Assembly: GCA_030704765.1 (NCBI GenBank) | Contig: JAUYDD010000067.1 | Span: forward strand, 1 to 34,244 | Direction: 5' to 3' | DNA length: 34,244 nucleotides | DNA from: Nanobdellota archaeon | GTDB lineage: Archaea > Nanobdellota > Nanobdellia > Pacearchaeales > GW2011-AR1 | Part shown: piece after piece, positions 16,059 through 23,780 of the stretch | Layout: every line of letters begins with the position of its first letter | How positions within the stretch are numbered: position 1 is the stretch's first letter | Translations under genes and position numbers: made by a program | Notes under the pieces: generated by a model | Told to the model about the DNA's origin: nothing | The model's input: the letters and a program-made list of their open reading frames with translations, nothing else | The model's database searches: none

Positions 16059-16069
16059 TTTATAAACCC
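16059..16069 (+). promoter_or_regulatory. TATA box of 5S rRNA
   Basis: TTTATAAACCC lies about 25 nt before the 5S start, the standard archaeal TATA-to-start spacing. The same word recurs before eL18 (32047) and at 31973, so it appears to be this organism's strong promoter core. Confidence 0.7.
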
Positions 16070-16087
16070 TTATAATCAAGGATATAT

Positions 16088-16201
<114 letters not shown>

Positions 16202-16235
16202 TTTTACTTTCTTTTTTATAAGAAAGTTGTTTAAG

Positions 16236-16436
16236 ATGATAATACCTGTAAGATGCATAAGTTGTGGAAAACCAATAGGACACCTATGGGAAGAATTCAA
16301 AGAAAGAGTTGAAAAAAATGGAGAGGATTCTAAAAAAGTTTTAGATGAATTAGGATTAGAAAGATATTGCTGCAGGTCTATATTCTTAGGGCAGGTTGAT
16401 ACATTGGAATTAATCAATAAATTCAAGAAATTCTAG
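16236..16436 (+). CDS. rpoN: DNA-directed RNA polymerase subunit N (Rpo10)
   Basis: A 66-residue zinc-binding subunit needed for assembly of the D/L/N/P platform of archaeal RNA polymerase. From the ATG at 16236: MIIPVRCISCGKPIGHLWE gives the first CX2C, and ERYCCRSIFLGQVD gives the adjacent cysteine pair of the Rpb10 atypical zinc site. Length is typical. An earlier in-frame start at 16194 would run into the 5S RNA and is rejected. In many archaea rpoN follows uS9; here it is far from uS9 and stands next to 5S rRNA. Confidence 0.97.
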   Translation: MIIPVRCISCGKPIGHLWEEFKERVEKNGEDSKKVLDELGLERYCCRSIFLGQVDTLELINKFKKF

Positions 16437-16503
16437 ATTAATTTTATATAGTTGGAGTTTTTGAAGGGAGCATGGTCTAAGGTTAAGGTCATTGATGCTG
16501 AGG

Positions 16504-16545
16504 TCTGGGGAGCGGTTAACTATCTATTTTGGGAATCGTTTAACT
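16504..16545 (+). repeat. TCTGGGGAGC repeat, copy A, with 18-bp cassette boundary
   Basis: TCTGGGGAGCGGTTAACT (16504-16521) recurs exactly at 18764-18781, bracketing the HNH cassette. The longer stretch to GTTTAACT (16538-16545) is similar to 19679-19717. A TATA-like TTTTATATAG lies at 16442, so the stretch could also be transcribed as a small RNA. No ORF is present in 16437-16587. Confidence 0.7.
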
Positions 16546-16587
16546 AAGAGGTTAAAAAATTGCGTTTGCAAAAAGAGTTATCTTTCT

Positions 16588-16809
16588 TTATTTAAAGAGC
16601 CTTTTTAACTTATTCATAATCCATTTTTTAGTCTCTTTATTACTCTGAATAACCCAAATAATAATTGTTATAATTACTACTAAAGAAATTAATGGGAAAA
16701 GGTTTACTTCGAAAAAAGTTGTGCCTGTTACTCGAACAATTGCCCCTAAAATAGATAAAGAAATTACTAATTTTAATGTGTTTAGCAAATCTTTTTGGAT
16801 AGTTTTCAT
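16588..16809 (-). CDS. Small two-helix membrane protein (73 residues)
   Basis: Unrecognised. Two hydrophobic helices (about residues 12-31 and 34-54) with a lysine-rich tail (KKWIMNKLKRLFK), giving an N-in, C-in hairpin. It begins 17 bp after the stop of the HNH protein on the same strand, so it is likely the third gene of that cassette. Small membrane partners beside nuclease genes can be anchors, regulators or toxins; the role is not shown. A frame-shifted reading on the same strand (to 16852) is not favoured because it is not hydrophobic in the usual pattern. Confidence 0.55.
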   Translation of the reverse strand: MKTIQKDLLNTLKLVISLSILGAIVRVTGTTFFEVNLFPLISLVVIITIIIWVIQSNKETKKWIMNKLKRLFK

Positions 16810-16826
16810 TTTTTTGCGTTAATTGT

Positions 16827-18395
16827 TTAGCTTTGTCTGTTTTTTCCTTCATTTAATTCCTTTTGGATTTGCTCTGGAAAATCTGAATCCTTCCATCCTA
16901 ATTGTTCTTTGATTTGATGTATCCCTGATTCCCAGTTATAAGATTCTATTAGGTTATGATTAAATTTCCCTTTAACACTTTCTCTATTGTTTATATCATG
17001 AATTTTTTTATCCATAGGAACTAGGTTCCATATTTCATTATTATATTTATTCCTATCAATATGATGAATAGAAATATTATCTAGAATTTTCTGCCCTTTT
17101 TTCTTCAAATAATCTTCATATTTCCAAACATGGTATAATTTTCCGCTATTTTTAAACACTAAACGGCCTTCTTCGTTAAATCTGAGATTTTGCTTTTGTC
17201 CGGAATCTATTAATGCTTTTTCTTTCCAGTAAGCTTCAGTTCTTTTTTCCAATTCTTTCTCTTTTGTCTTTAATTCTTTCTCCTGTTCCAATAACTCTTT
17301 CCTTTGAATTTTTAATTTATCTTCTGTCTCTTTATTCTTATTTCTTAATCTTATTAATTCTTGTTCATATTTTTCTTTTATCTCCCCTTTAGAATGTCTT
17401 ATTTTTTCTTCTAAATCTTTAATTTCATTTAATCTATTAGCTTTTTGACTTTCTAATTTTTGAATTTCTTTATTCCCCCCTTTGATATCTTCATTTATTC
17501 TTTCTTTCTCCTCACCTAACTTTATTATCTCATTTCTTATATCCTTAACTTTTTCTTCTTCTTTCTGTCTTTCTTTTTTGACTTTACCCCTTTTCCACTT
17601 TTCAATATATAGATAACTTAGTAAGACAACAATAAAAATAATAACTCCAAAAATAGATAGTTGTTTTATTCTCTCTTCCCTCTCTTTTTGTAATTGCTCT
17701 GAACTCTTTAAACAGATTCCTTCCTCAAATCTATCTGACTTACATTCCCATTCGCACATATATGCTTCTCCAACTTCTTTAGTTGAAGGCATTAGGCATG
17801 TTTGATTCTTACAATTAAGTTTTCCATAATGTTCGCAAGAAATTATTTTATCTTTTCCACAAAAACCTACTATATTACATATTGATGAACCGCACTCATT
17901 ATCTGAAATGCATAATGAATTATCATCTAAACATTGTTTTCCATTTGGACAAGTTCTACAAACTTCTTTTTGTTTTTCTACATTTTTATACTCAGAGGAT
18001 ACTTCTGGTTCAATCAGGGTATAATCTAAATCCGTTATACCAATATAGCTATTAAGTTGTGTGTTCACATGCCCATCGTCATATCTATCAGAATCTCGAG
18101 GTTCAACTTTAACTTCAACGCTTTTTACTTCATCAAGTCCAAACCATGTCGAAACAACTTTGTAGTCTAATCTTACTGTAACGGGTATAGTCAAGTTATT
18201 ATATACAGTAAACGAAAGATGACTATTCTCTACCCAAACAAGTTTATCCATCTCCAAATTAGCTCCCACAAAATCGCCATCAAAATAAAACCACTCTTCC
18301 TCTTGAGAATAGGATTCATTAATTTTATATTGACAAGCAGAAACCGAACCTATCAAAAAGACAAACAAAAATAAAATTACAATTAAATTTTTCAT
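16827..18395 (-). CDS. Membrane-spanning HNH endonuclease with extracellular Cys-rich domain
   Basis: Read in order: signal peptide (1-20, ending VSA before C21, a lipobox-like context); an extracellular part with beta-rich sequence (about 25-135) and a Cys-rich segment with about 13 cysteines (145-227); one transmembrane helix (about 245-263), followed by KRGKVKK; a long Lys/Glu coiled coil (about 270-390); and a C-terminal HNH nuclease core, ISIHHIDRNKYNNEIWNL (441-458), with H443, H444, D446 and N456. The positive-inside rule places the nuclease in the cytoplasm. Its ATG overlaps the upstream RHH gene by four bases. An outside-in triggered nuclease (defence, conflict or mobile-element function) is a reasonable hypothesis; a Cys-rich surface protein with a degenerate HNH is the alternative. 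Confidence 0.8.
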   Translation of the reverse strand: MKNLIVILFLFVFLIGSVSACQYKINESYSQEEEWFYFDGDFVGANLEMDKLVWVENSHLSFTVYNNLTIPVTVRLDYKVVSTWFGLDEVKSVEVKVEPRDSDRYDDGHVNTQLNSYIGITDLDYTLIEPEVSSEYKNVEKQKEVCRTCPNGKQCLDDNSLCISDNECGSSICNIVGFCGKDKIISCEHYGKLNCKNQTCLMPSTKEVGEAYMCEWECKSDRFEEGICLKSSEQLQKEREERIKQLSIFGVIIFIVVLLSYLYIEKWKRGKVKKERQKEEEKVKDIRNEIIKLGEEKERINEDIKGGNKEIQKLESQKANRLNEIKDLEEKIRHSKGEIKEKYEQELIRLRNKNKETEDKLKIQRKELLEQEKELKTKEKELEKRTEAYWKEKALIDSGQKQNLRFNEEGRLVFKNSGKLYHVWKYEDYLKKKGQKILDNISIHHIDRNKYNNEIWNLVPMDKKIHDINNRESVKGKFNHNLIESYNWESGIHQIKEQLGWKDSDFPEQIQKELNEGKNRQS

Positions 18396-18688
18396 TTCCC
18401 TTTCGCCTCTTGTTTGATTTTATTTAAAACTTCTTTTCTTGCCTCTTGTATGTCTTTAGGAATTTCTTTCCATTCAAACCTTTCTTTTACTTCATTTTCC
18501 GTAAGTTTTAGATTAATATAGTCTTTGATATAATAATCATTCATTTTATCATCAATGTTATCAATAAATTCTTGTATTGCTTGTTTTATTACAGCAGATT
18601 TATCAATTCCTTGTTCTTTCGCTATTTCAATTATCCTTTTGAGAGTTTCATTTTCAAGATAAATTCCAACTAGTTTGTTTTTTACCAT
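18392..18688 (-). CDS. Ribbon-helix-helix (CopG-type) DNA-binding protein
   Basis: 98 residues. The N-terminal ribbon-helix-helix is visible: strand KLVGIYLENET (5-15), helix A TLKRIIEIAKEQG, turn IDKSA, helix B VIKQAIQEFIDN (to about 45). The C-terminal half is charged and helical (to KQEAKGK) and could bind a partner protein, as antitoxins do. It is first in the operon with the membrane HNH gene (ATGA overlap), the arrangement of an autoregulated antitoxin-like regulator and its effector. The gene pair could equally be a regulated nuclease without toxin function. Confidence 0.82.
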   Translation of the reverse strand: MVKNKLVGIYLENETLKRIIEIAKEQGIDKSAVIKQAIQEFIDNIDDKMNDYYIKDYINLKLTENEVKERFEWKEIPKDIQEARKEVLNKIKQEAKGK

Positions 18689-18730
18689 ATTAATTAATAT
18701 TAATAATTATTAGCAATTATTATATTTAAA
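18689..18730 (-). promoter_or_regulatory. Candidate RHH operator and promoter
   Basis: Upstream of the RHH gene is an AT-only cluster of repeated ATTAAT/AATAATT words with partial dyad symmetry around TTAGCAATTATTA. RHH proteins usually bind tandem short inverted repeats over their own promoter, so autoregulation here is plausible; in such AT-rich DNA the symmetry could be chance. Confidence 0.35.
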
Positions 18731-18763
18731 TCTTTCGGCTATTTACAAAAATAAAAATCCTGT

Positions 18764-18781
18764 TCTGGGGAGCGGTTAACT
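18764..18781 (+). repeat. TCTGGGGAGC repeat, copy B (18-bp cassette boundary)
   Basis: Exact match to 16504-16521; the flanking bases differ on both sides. It sits between the cassette promoter and the Nif3 gene, 38 bp before the Nif3 ATG. Confidence 0.7.
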
Positions 18782-18819
18782 GAGAGAAGTTTTATAATAC
18801 TCAATTTCTAAGAATCATT

Positions 18820-19671
18820 ATGAAAGCAACAGAACTTTATGCAAAATTGGAAAAGAATTTCATAAAGCCCGGCTTAAGTGATGAATGGGCTGAGCATATG
18901 GAAGAAGTAAAAGATTTTCTTAGTGATAACTTTAAAAAAAGGTCTATGGGATTAGTTTGCGATAATTCTCAACAAATTATTAGAGTTTATACTGCGGTAT
19001 TTCCAACAGACAGAGTAATGAAATATATTTTAGCTCAAAGAACAGAAGACGCTATGCTTTTTGTCCATCATCCTTCTATTTGGGATATTACTAAGGCTCC
19101 TCAAGTTTTTCAACAAATGAACCAAGATTTATTAAAAAAATTTAAAGCAAGAAAAATTTCAGTTTATAACTTACATGTTCCACTAGATAATTATGGTGAA
19201 TATTCAACTAGTCTAACTTTAGCTAATGCTTTAGAAATAAAACCAAGAAAGCCATTTGCTCCTTATTTCGGAGCTTTATGTGGAGTATTTGGAAAAACAA
19301 AATTAAGAACAACTGCAGATTTATCAAGGAAATTTAAAGAAACAGTGGGTCATAGAGTTAGTTTATATCAATATGGAAGTCCAAGTATTAAAGACGGAGT
19401 TGTCGCAGTGATAGCTGGTGGTGGAAATAATGTTGAAATGTTACAAGAAATTGCAAAAGAAGGCGTAAATACATTTGTAACTGGAATAACTGCATTAAAT
19501 TCTCATTCACAAAAAGCTCATGATTTTGCCAAAGAACATAAGATAAATGTTTTAGGTGGAACTCATTATTCTACTGAAAAATTTGCATGTATTGCTATGT
19601 GCGATTATTTCAGAAAATTAGGATTAAAAAGTCAATTCATAGATGGAAAACCTGGTTTAGAAGATTTGTAA
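18820..19671 (+). CDS. Nif3-like / DUF34 family metal-binding protein
   Basis: 283 residues. The Nif3/DUF34 metal-site motifs are present: FVHHPS (H83, H84), YNLHVPLD (H119, D123) and GGTHYSTEKFA near the C-terminus. The family binds two metal ions in a toroidal hexamer. It has been annotated as GTP cyclohydrolase I type 2, but its true role is unsettled. Length agrees with archaeal members. The start ATG follows TTTTATAATACTC about 25 nt upstream, giving a leaderless transcript. The gene is flanked by TCTGGGGAGC repeats on both sides. Confidence 0.9.
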   Translation: MKATELYAKLEKNFIKPGLSDEWAEHMEEVKDFLSDNFKKRSMGLVCDNSQQIIRVYTAVFPTDRVMKYILAQRTEDAMLFVHHPSIWDITKAPQVFQQMNQDLLKKFKARKISVYNLHVPLDNYGEYSTSLTLANALEIKPRKPFAPYFGALCGVFGKTKLRTTADLSRKFKETVGHRVSLYQYGSPSIKDGVVAVIAGGGNNVEMLQEIAKEGVNTFVTGITALNSHSQKAHDFAKEHKINVLGGTHYSTEKFACIAMCDYFRKLGLKSQFIDGKPGLEDL

Positions 19672-19675
19672 ATCC

Positions 19676-19717
19676 AGGTCTGGGGAGCACATCTGCCTAT
19701 TTTTGCAGAGTTTAACT
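19676..19717 (+). repeat. TCTGGGGAGC repeat, copy C
   Basis: AGGTCTGGGGAGC (19676-19688) equals 16501-16513. Further on, CCTATTTTTG and GTTTAACT (19710-19717) match the order of elements in copy A. A TCTGC/GCAGA hairpin lies between. It begins 5 bp after the Nif3 stop and could also serve as its terminator. The rest of 19718-19829 has no gene. Confidence 0.6.
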
Positions 19718-19829
19718 TAACCTAATTTTAACCTGTAAATTTTTTATCCCTGATAAAAGTCCAAAAAATAATCTCCTGAGGTTTATGAAAGATTATCTAA
19801 CTTCTTATTATAAATAAATCACAATCAGG

Positions 19830-19837
19830 TTTATATA
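19830..19837 (+). promoter_or_regulatory. TATA box of the DapA-like gene
   Basis: TTTATATA is centred about 26 nt before the ATG at 19859, which predicts a leaderless mRNA. No Shine-Dalgarno sequence is present. Confidence 0.55.
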
Positions 19838-19858
19838 GGATGAATTTATACTTTTTTC

Positions 19859-20791
19859 ATGAGAGAAAAATTATTTGGCTGTTATGTTGCAATTGTTACT
19901 CCTTTTCAAAAACAAGGAGATAGAGTGAACCATCCTATAAATTATGATTCTTTGGATAGATTTGTTAACCATATAATTCTCGAAGGGGTTGATGGTGTTG
20001 TTGTCTCTGGTTGTACTGGTGTTGATTCTCTTCTTTCTCCAGATAAACAGGTTGAATTAGTTAAATATGTTAAAAGTAAATTTGGACACCTAACAAAAGT
20101 GATTGCTGGAGATGGAGCTAATTCAACAAGAGAAGCAATAGAACTTGCTCAAAGAATGGAAGAAGAAGCTGAAGTTTACACTCACCTCTCAATATCTCCT
20201 TATAAGAACAAGCCTTCTGATAGGGGAATAATAGAGCATTTTACAACTATTGCTGATAATATCGAAGGTAAATTGATATTATATTCTGTGCCTAGCAGAA
20301 CTGGAGGAAAAGGAATTCATCCTGATGTTGCTGAAAAATTAGCAGAGCATAAAAAGATTTATGCTATTAAAGAAGCATCTAGAGATTTGGAAAGGATAAG
20401 AGAGACTATTCATAAGACAAAGGACAAGAAATTCTCTGTTTTATCTGGTGATGATAATCTCACATATCAAATAATTGAAGCTGGTGGAACTGGAGTTATT
20501 TCTGTTGCTGGAAATATTGTTCCAAGATGGATTTCTAGTTTAACCAAGTTAGCTTTAGATAAAAGTTATGATGATGCTAGTAGTTTGCAGCTTAAATTAA
20601 ATTCTTTGTATCAAGCGCTTTTTCCAAAAGCTGTTTTAAATAAAAATCCTTCACCGAATCCAGTTATGTGTTATTATGCATTGAATAAAATGGGTTTTGA
20701 AGTTGGTATTCCAAGATTGCCTTTAACAGAAGGAGAGCCTTATGAACAAGAAAGAATGGATAAGGTATTATTAGATTTAGGACTTAGTTGA
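19859..20791 (+). CDS. DapA/NAL-family aldolase (dihydrodipicolinate synthase-like)
   Basis: A class I aldolase barrel that forms a Schiff base with pyruvate. The catalytic Lys is K171 (YAIKEAS), and Y142 and R147 lie in YSVPSRTGG, corresponding to the DapA YNVPxRT motif. The pyruvate-binding motif GTTGE reads GCTGV here (51-55), so one Thr is Cys and the Glu is replaced. At 310 residues it is slightly longer than DapA (about 292). Other lysine genes are absent nearby, so an alternative aldol such as KDG aldolase or N-acetylneuraminate lyase activity is possible. Transcribed on its own. Confidence 0.85.
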   Translation: MREKLFGCYVAIVTPFQKQGDRVNHPINYDSLDRFVNHIILEGVDGVVVSGCTGVDSLLSPDKQVELVKYVKSKFGHLTKVIAGDGANSTREAIELAQRMEEEAEVYTHLSISPYKNKPSDRGIIEHFTTIADNIEGKLILYSVPSRTGGKGIHPDVAEKLAEHKKIYAIKEASRDLERIRETIHKTKDKKFSVLSGDDNLTYQIIEAGGTGVISVAGNIVPRWISSLTKLALDKSYDDASSLQLKLNSLYQALFPKAVLNKNPSPNPVMCYYALNKMGFEVGIPRLPLTEGEPYEQERMDKVLLDLGLS

Positions 20792-20818
20792 TTTAAAAAA
20801 TAAAATTTCATTAGATAT

Positions 20819-21085
20819 TCATTCTTTTAACTTATACCTATTTCTATATCCGCATTCCTTACACTGAATGACTCTAAATCCCTTTTTTATTCTTATTTCA
20901 GAATTAACTGCATTAAAAAATGAGCAGCATTTTTTGCAGAATTTCTTTTTATAATCACCAAGTTTAATGTTTTTTGACATTGCAAGTTTTTTAATATTTT
21001 TGATTTCTTTTTCATTCGGAAAATTAGAAAAAACATCTTTGATTTTTTCCTGTATTTCTTCCCTTGAGAGATTTTGTTTTTTCAT
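20819..21085 (-). CDS. rnp4: RNase P protein component 4 (Rpp21/Rpr2)
   Basis: 88 residues. An N-terminal helical region (NLSREEIQEKIKDVFSNFP) is followed by a zinc ribbon FCKKC (C50, C53) and IQCKECGYRNRYK (C75, C78), the arrangement of archaeal Rnp4, which with Rnp1 helps RNase P RNA recognise pre-tRNA. It is shorter than most family members (about 100-120), in keeping with a reduced genome. It is convergent with the DapA-like gene, 27 bp apart. Another small zinc-ribbon protein cannot be fully excluded. Confidence 0.8.
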   Translation of the reverse strand: MKKQNLSREEIQEKIKDVFSNFPNEKEIKNIKKLAMSKNIKLGDYKKKFCKKCCSFFNAVNSEIRIKKGFRVIQCKECGYRNRYKLKE

Positions 21086-21201
21086 TTTAACATATTAAAA
21101 TATTTTACAGATTTGTAGATTGCACTCTAGAAGTTTATTTATTTTATTTTCTGAAATTAACATAATAATTATAGAAATCTGTGAAATATAAACATTTACA
21201 A

Positions 21202-21765
21202 TTATCTATTTTCTAATAATTTTTCCAGATAAAGTCCTGCACTTCTAACATAAAGTTCAGGATGTTTTCCAACATCATTTTTAACTAGATCTATCTCTGC
21301 AAAACAACTCCAATAAACTTTATCTGGATTTAAAGAAAAAGGGCCTTTGTAAACTCCTTGGAACATATGAACATATTCAAGGTCATTAGATCTTAGGTCT
21401 TTTGAAAAACTAGTAACAGGTGTTATAGTATTTCTTATTTCTTCTGGTAAAGATAAATTAAAAAAAATTTCTTCTGATAACTCACTTAAAGCAGCTTCTA
21501 AAGGGGTTTGCCCCCTATTTTCAGCTTTTAACCAAATTGCATGACCTTCAATACTAACATTTAATTTATTTATTCTACTAATTTTATAAGATTTCTCTGT
21601 TAATAAAATTCTACTTAAAGAAGTATCATCAAAAATAAATACACTTGAGGTAAGATGCCTAATTCCCGGAGTTTTTCCATCTCCAGGATGTGCTAATTCA
21701 TAAGAAACTGGACTTACTGCTACTCCAAATTCATTCACTTGAACTATTGGCGGGTAATTTAACAT
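21202..21765 (-). CDS. Divergent Nudix-like hydrolase
   Basis: From the ATG at 21765 it is 187 residues; a TTG at 21777 is the alternative. The central stretch AENRGQTPLEAALSELSEEI resembles a Nudix box, with GQTPLEAA before SELSEE, but the catalytic Arg of REUXEE is replaced by Ser and the glycine spacing is imperfect. Upstream, GHAIWLKAE fits the strand before the box. It may therefore be a weakly active or non-catalytic Nudix protein. It is divergent from the dus gene across 51 bp, sharing a promoter region. Confidence 0.6.
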   Translation of the reverse strand: MLNYPPIVQVNEFGVAVSPVSYELAHPGDGKTPGIRHLTSSVFIFDDTSLSRILLTEKSYKISRINKLNVSIEGHAIWLKAENRGQTPLEAALSELSEEIFFNLSLPEEIRNTITPVTSFSKDLRSNDLEYVHMFQGVYKGPFSLNPDKVYWSCFAEIDLVKNDVGKHPELYVRSAGLYLEKLLENR

Positions 21766-21816
21766 TAGAAAAAGCAAAAGGAAAAACCTTTTAAATTTTA
21801 TTATATCTTAGAATAT

Positions 21817-22761
21817 ATGCTAAAACAATTTCCACACCTTTCAGGTAAGCTGATACTTGCGCCAATGCATAATGTAACTAACCTCGCGTTTAGATTGATA
21901 TGCAAAAAATATGGTGCAAACCTTGTTTCAACTGAACTTTTATCAGCTAATGCTATTGCAAGAAAAAATAATGCTGTTATGAAACTAGCAATACATAGTG
22001 ATGAAGAAAAACCTATTACTGCTCAAATATTTTCTAATAATACTAAAAATATGGTTAAATCTGCACAAATTCTTGAAGATTTAGGATTTGATATAATTGA
22101 TATAAATCTAGGTTGCCCTTCTGATAAAATAATGAAACAAGGTTCAGGTGGTGCATTATTGAAAAGAAAGCAAAAAATAGCTGAAATAATCAGAGAAGTA
22201 TATGATTCAATTCAAATACCCTTGACTGTGAAGATAAGGAGTGGATTTGATAGTTTTTCTATCAATGCTCCGGAGATAGCAAAAATATCAGAAGAAAATG
22301 GTGCAAGTGCTATAATAATCCATCCAAGAAGTATAAAACAAGGATATTCTGGAAAATCAGACTGGAATATAATAAAACGAATAAAAGAAAATGTAAATAT
22401 TCCAGTCATAGGAAATGGGGATGTTATTGATGGAGAAAGTGCTAAAAAAATGTTGGATGAAACTGGATGCGATTATATAATGATAGGAAGAGCAGCTATT
22501 GGAAATCCATTCATATTCAGAGAAATTAATGAATTTTTAATGTCTGGAAAAATTATTAAGCAGACAAAAGAAGAAAAAATAAAAGATTATTTTAGATATA
22601 TTGAGCTAACCAAAAAATTTGGGATCTTTTCCATAAAAGATGCTAAACAAAAAGCACATGAGTTTACGAAAGGGCTTCCTGAAAGCTCGAAATTAAGATA
22701 TAAATTAAATAATATAAAATCTTTTGAAGAAATAGATTATTTAATAAAAAATATATTATAA
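21817..22761 (+). CDS. dus: tRNA-dihydrouridine synthase
   Basis: A flavin-dependent reductase that converts uridine to dihydrouridine in tRNA D loops. Visible: APMHNVTNLAFR (15-26), the catalytic cysteine in NLGCPSDK (C100), GSGGALL (109-115), TVKIRSGF with the FMN-binding Lys, and IGNGDV plus IGRAAIGNPFIF at the FMN phosphate site. Length 314. TTTAAATTTTAT, centred about 24 nt upstream of the ATG, predicts a leaderless message. Confidence 0.95.
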   Translation: MLKQFPHLSGKLILAPMHNVTNLAFRLICKKYGANLVSTELLSANAIARKNNAVMKLAIHSDEEKPITAQIFSNNTKNMVKSAQILEDLGFDIIDINLGCPSDKIMKQGSGGALLKRKQKIAEIIREVYDSIQIPLTVKIRSGFDSFSINAPEIAKISEENGASAIIIHPRSIKQGYSGKSDWNIIKRIKENVNIPVIGNGDVIDGESAKKMLDETGCDYIMIGRAAIGNPFIFREINEFLMSGKIIKQTKEEKIKDYFRYIELTKKFGIFSIKDAKQKAHEFTKGLPESSKLRYKLNNIKSFEEIDYLIKNIL

Positions 22762-22811
22762 AAGAATTTATAAACTTATATGATGTTTTTAATATATAAA
22801 AGTGTGATAAA

Positions 22812-23702
22812 ATGAAAAAGATCCTTATCATTATGATATTAGCATTGGTTTTAAGTATAAATTTTGTACTATCGTTAGATACAGAAAATCAAAACCGCCT
22901 TAATTTTGGCCATGTATTGATTGTAAAAAAAATCAATACAGAACCAAATGAACTTGTTCCTGGAGAAACTGGAAAACTGAAAGTATATGTCTATAATAGT
23001 GGAAAATCATTTATAAGTGATGTTAGAGCGAAACTTATTTTGCCTTCTGAACTTGCATTTATTGATGATGTTTCTGAGAAAAAAATCTCAAAACTTGAAT
23101 CAGGTTGGGAAACTAATTTAGATTTCACATTAATCTCTCTACCAAAAACTGTAGAAGGAGTGTATAAAGCGACTTTAACTATTTATTATATAAACCATAT
23201 TGGGGAACAAAAAGAAGATAATTATTCTATTGGAATCATTGTAAAAAGTGAACCAAAAATCTATGCACAAATAGAGAAATCAGAACTCTATCAAGAGAAT
23301 AGGATTGGTGAAATAACAATGACATTTATAAATAATGATGTTGCTAATGTAAGATTTTTAACGGTAGAACTTCTTGATAGTGAAGATTATGAAATTATAT
23401 CATCTAATAAAAAATATATTGGAGACCTGGATTCAGATGATTTCCAATCTACAACTTTTAAATTAAAAGTAAAGAAAAATATGAATATTTTCAATCTTCC
23501 TATAAAAATAAGTTATAAAGATGCTTTGAACAAAGAATATTCTGAAAATCTAGAATTACCTTTAGAACTGAAATCTGCTAATGATCTTGGAATAAAAAAG
23601 AATAACTATACAACTTGGGCAATAATAATAATTATTTTAGTGATTCTTGTTCTCTATATTATTAAAAAGAACCAAGGAAAGAAATTTTCAAAATATATTT
23701 AA
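22812..23702 (+). CDS. Secreted CARDB/COG1361-like surface protein with C-terminal membrane anchor
   Basis: 296 residues. Signal peptide (1-21, ending VLSL), two immunoglobulin-like segments of the type found in CARDB or S-layer-like COG1361 proteins (NELVPGETGKLKVYVYNSG near 37-55; FINNDVANVRF in the second), and one C-terminal helix (about 267-285) with a basic tail. The middle contains GDLDSDDFQSTTFKLK, which also appears, slightly changed, in the paralogue at 24599. It is first in the MacB-like operon and probably acts as the extracytoplasmic subunit. Promoter TTTATAAAC lies about 40 nt upstream. Confidence 0.75.
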   Translation: MKKILIIMILALVLSINFVLSLDTENQNRLNFGHVLIVKKINTEPNELVPGETGKLKVYVYNSGKSFISDVRAKLILPSELAFIDDVSEKKISKLESGWETNLDFTLISLPKTVEGVYKATLTIYYINHIGEQKEDNYSIGIIVKSEPKIYAQIEKSELYQENRIGEITMTFINNDVANVRFLTVELLDSEDYEIISSNKKYIGDLDSDDFQSTTFKLKVKKNMNIFNLPIKISYKDALNKEYSENLELPLELKSANDLGIKKNNYTTWAIIIIILVILVLYIIKKNQGKKFSKYI

Positions 23703-23780
23703 GAATATAGTTAATCTTAAATAAATAAGGTTATCGTAATCTTAGGTTATTAGCTTCAGATTATTTCTGAAAATATAAAA

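Noticed and set aside
16480..16505. Possible C/D-box small RNA (TTGATGCTGA)
   Set aside because: The C-box-like and D-box-like words overlap, leaving no guide region or terminal stem.
16440..16590. Possible SRP RNA (GAAGGGAGCA resembles the SRP helix 8 core)
   Set aside because: The stretch is too short and lacks the paired asymmetric loop and the Alu part; similarity is limited to about ten bases.
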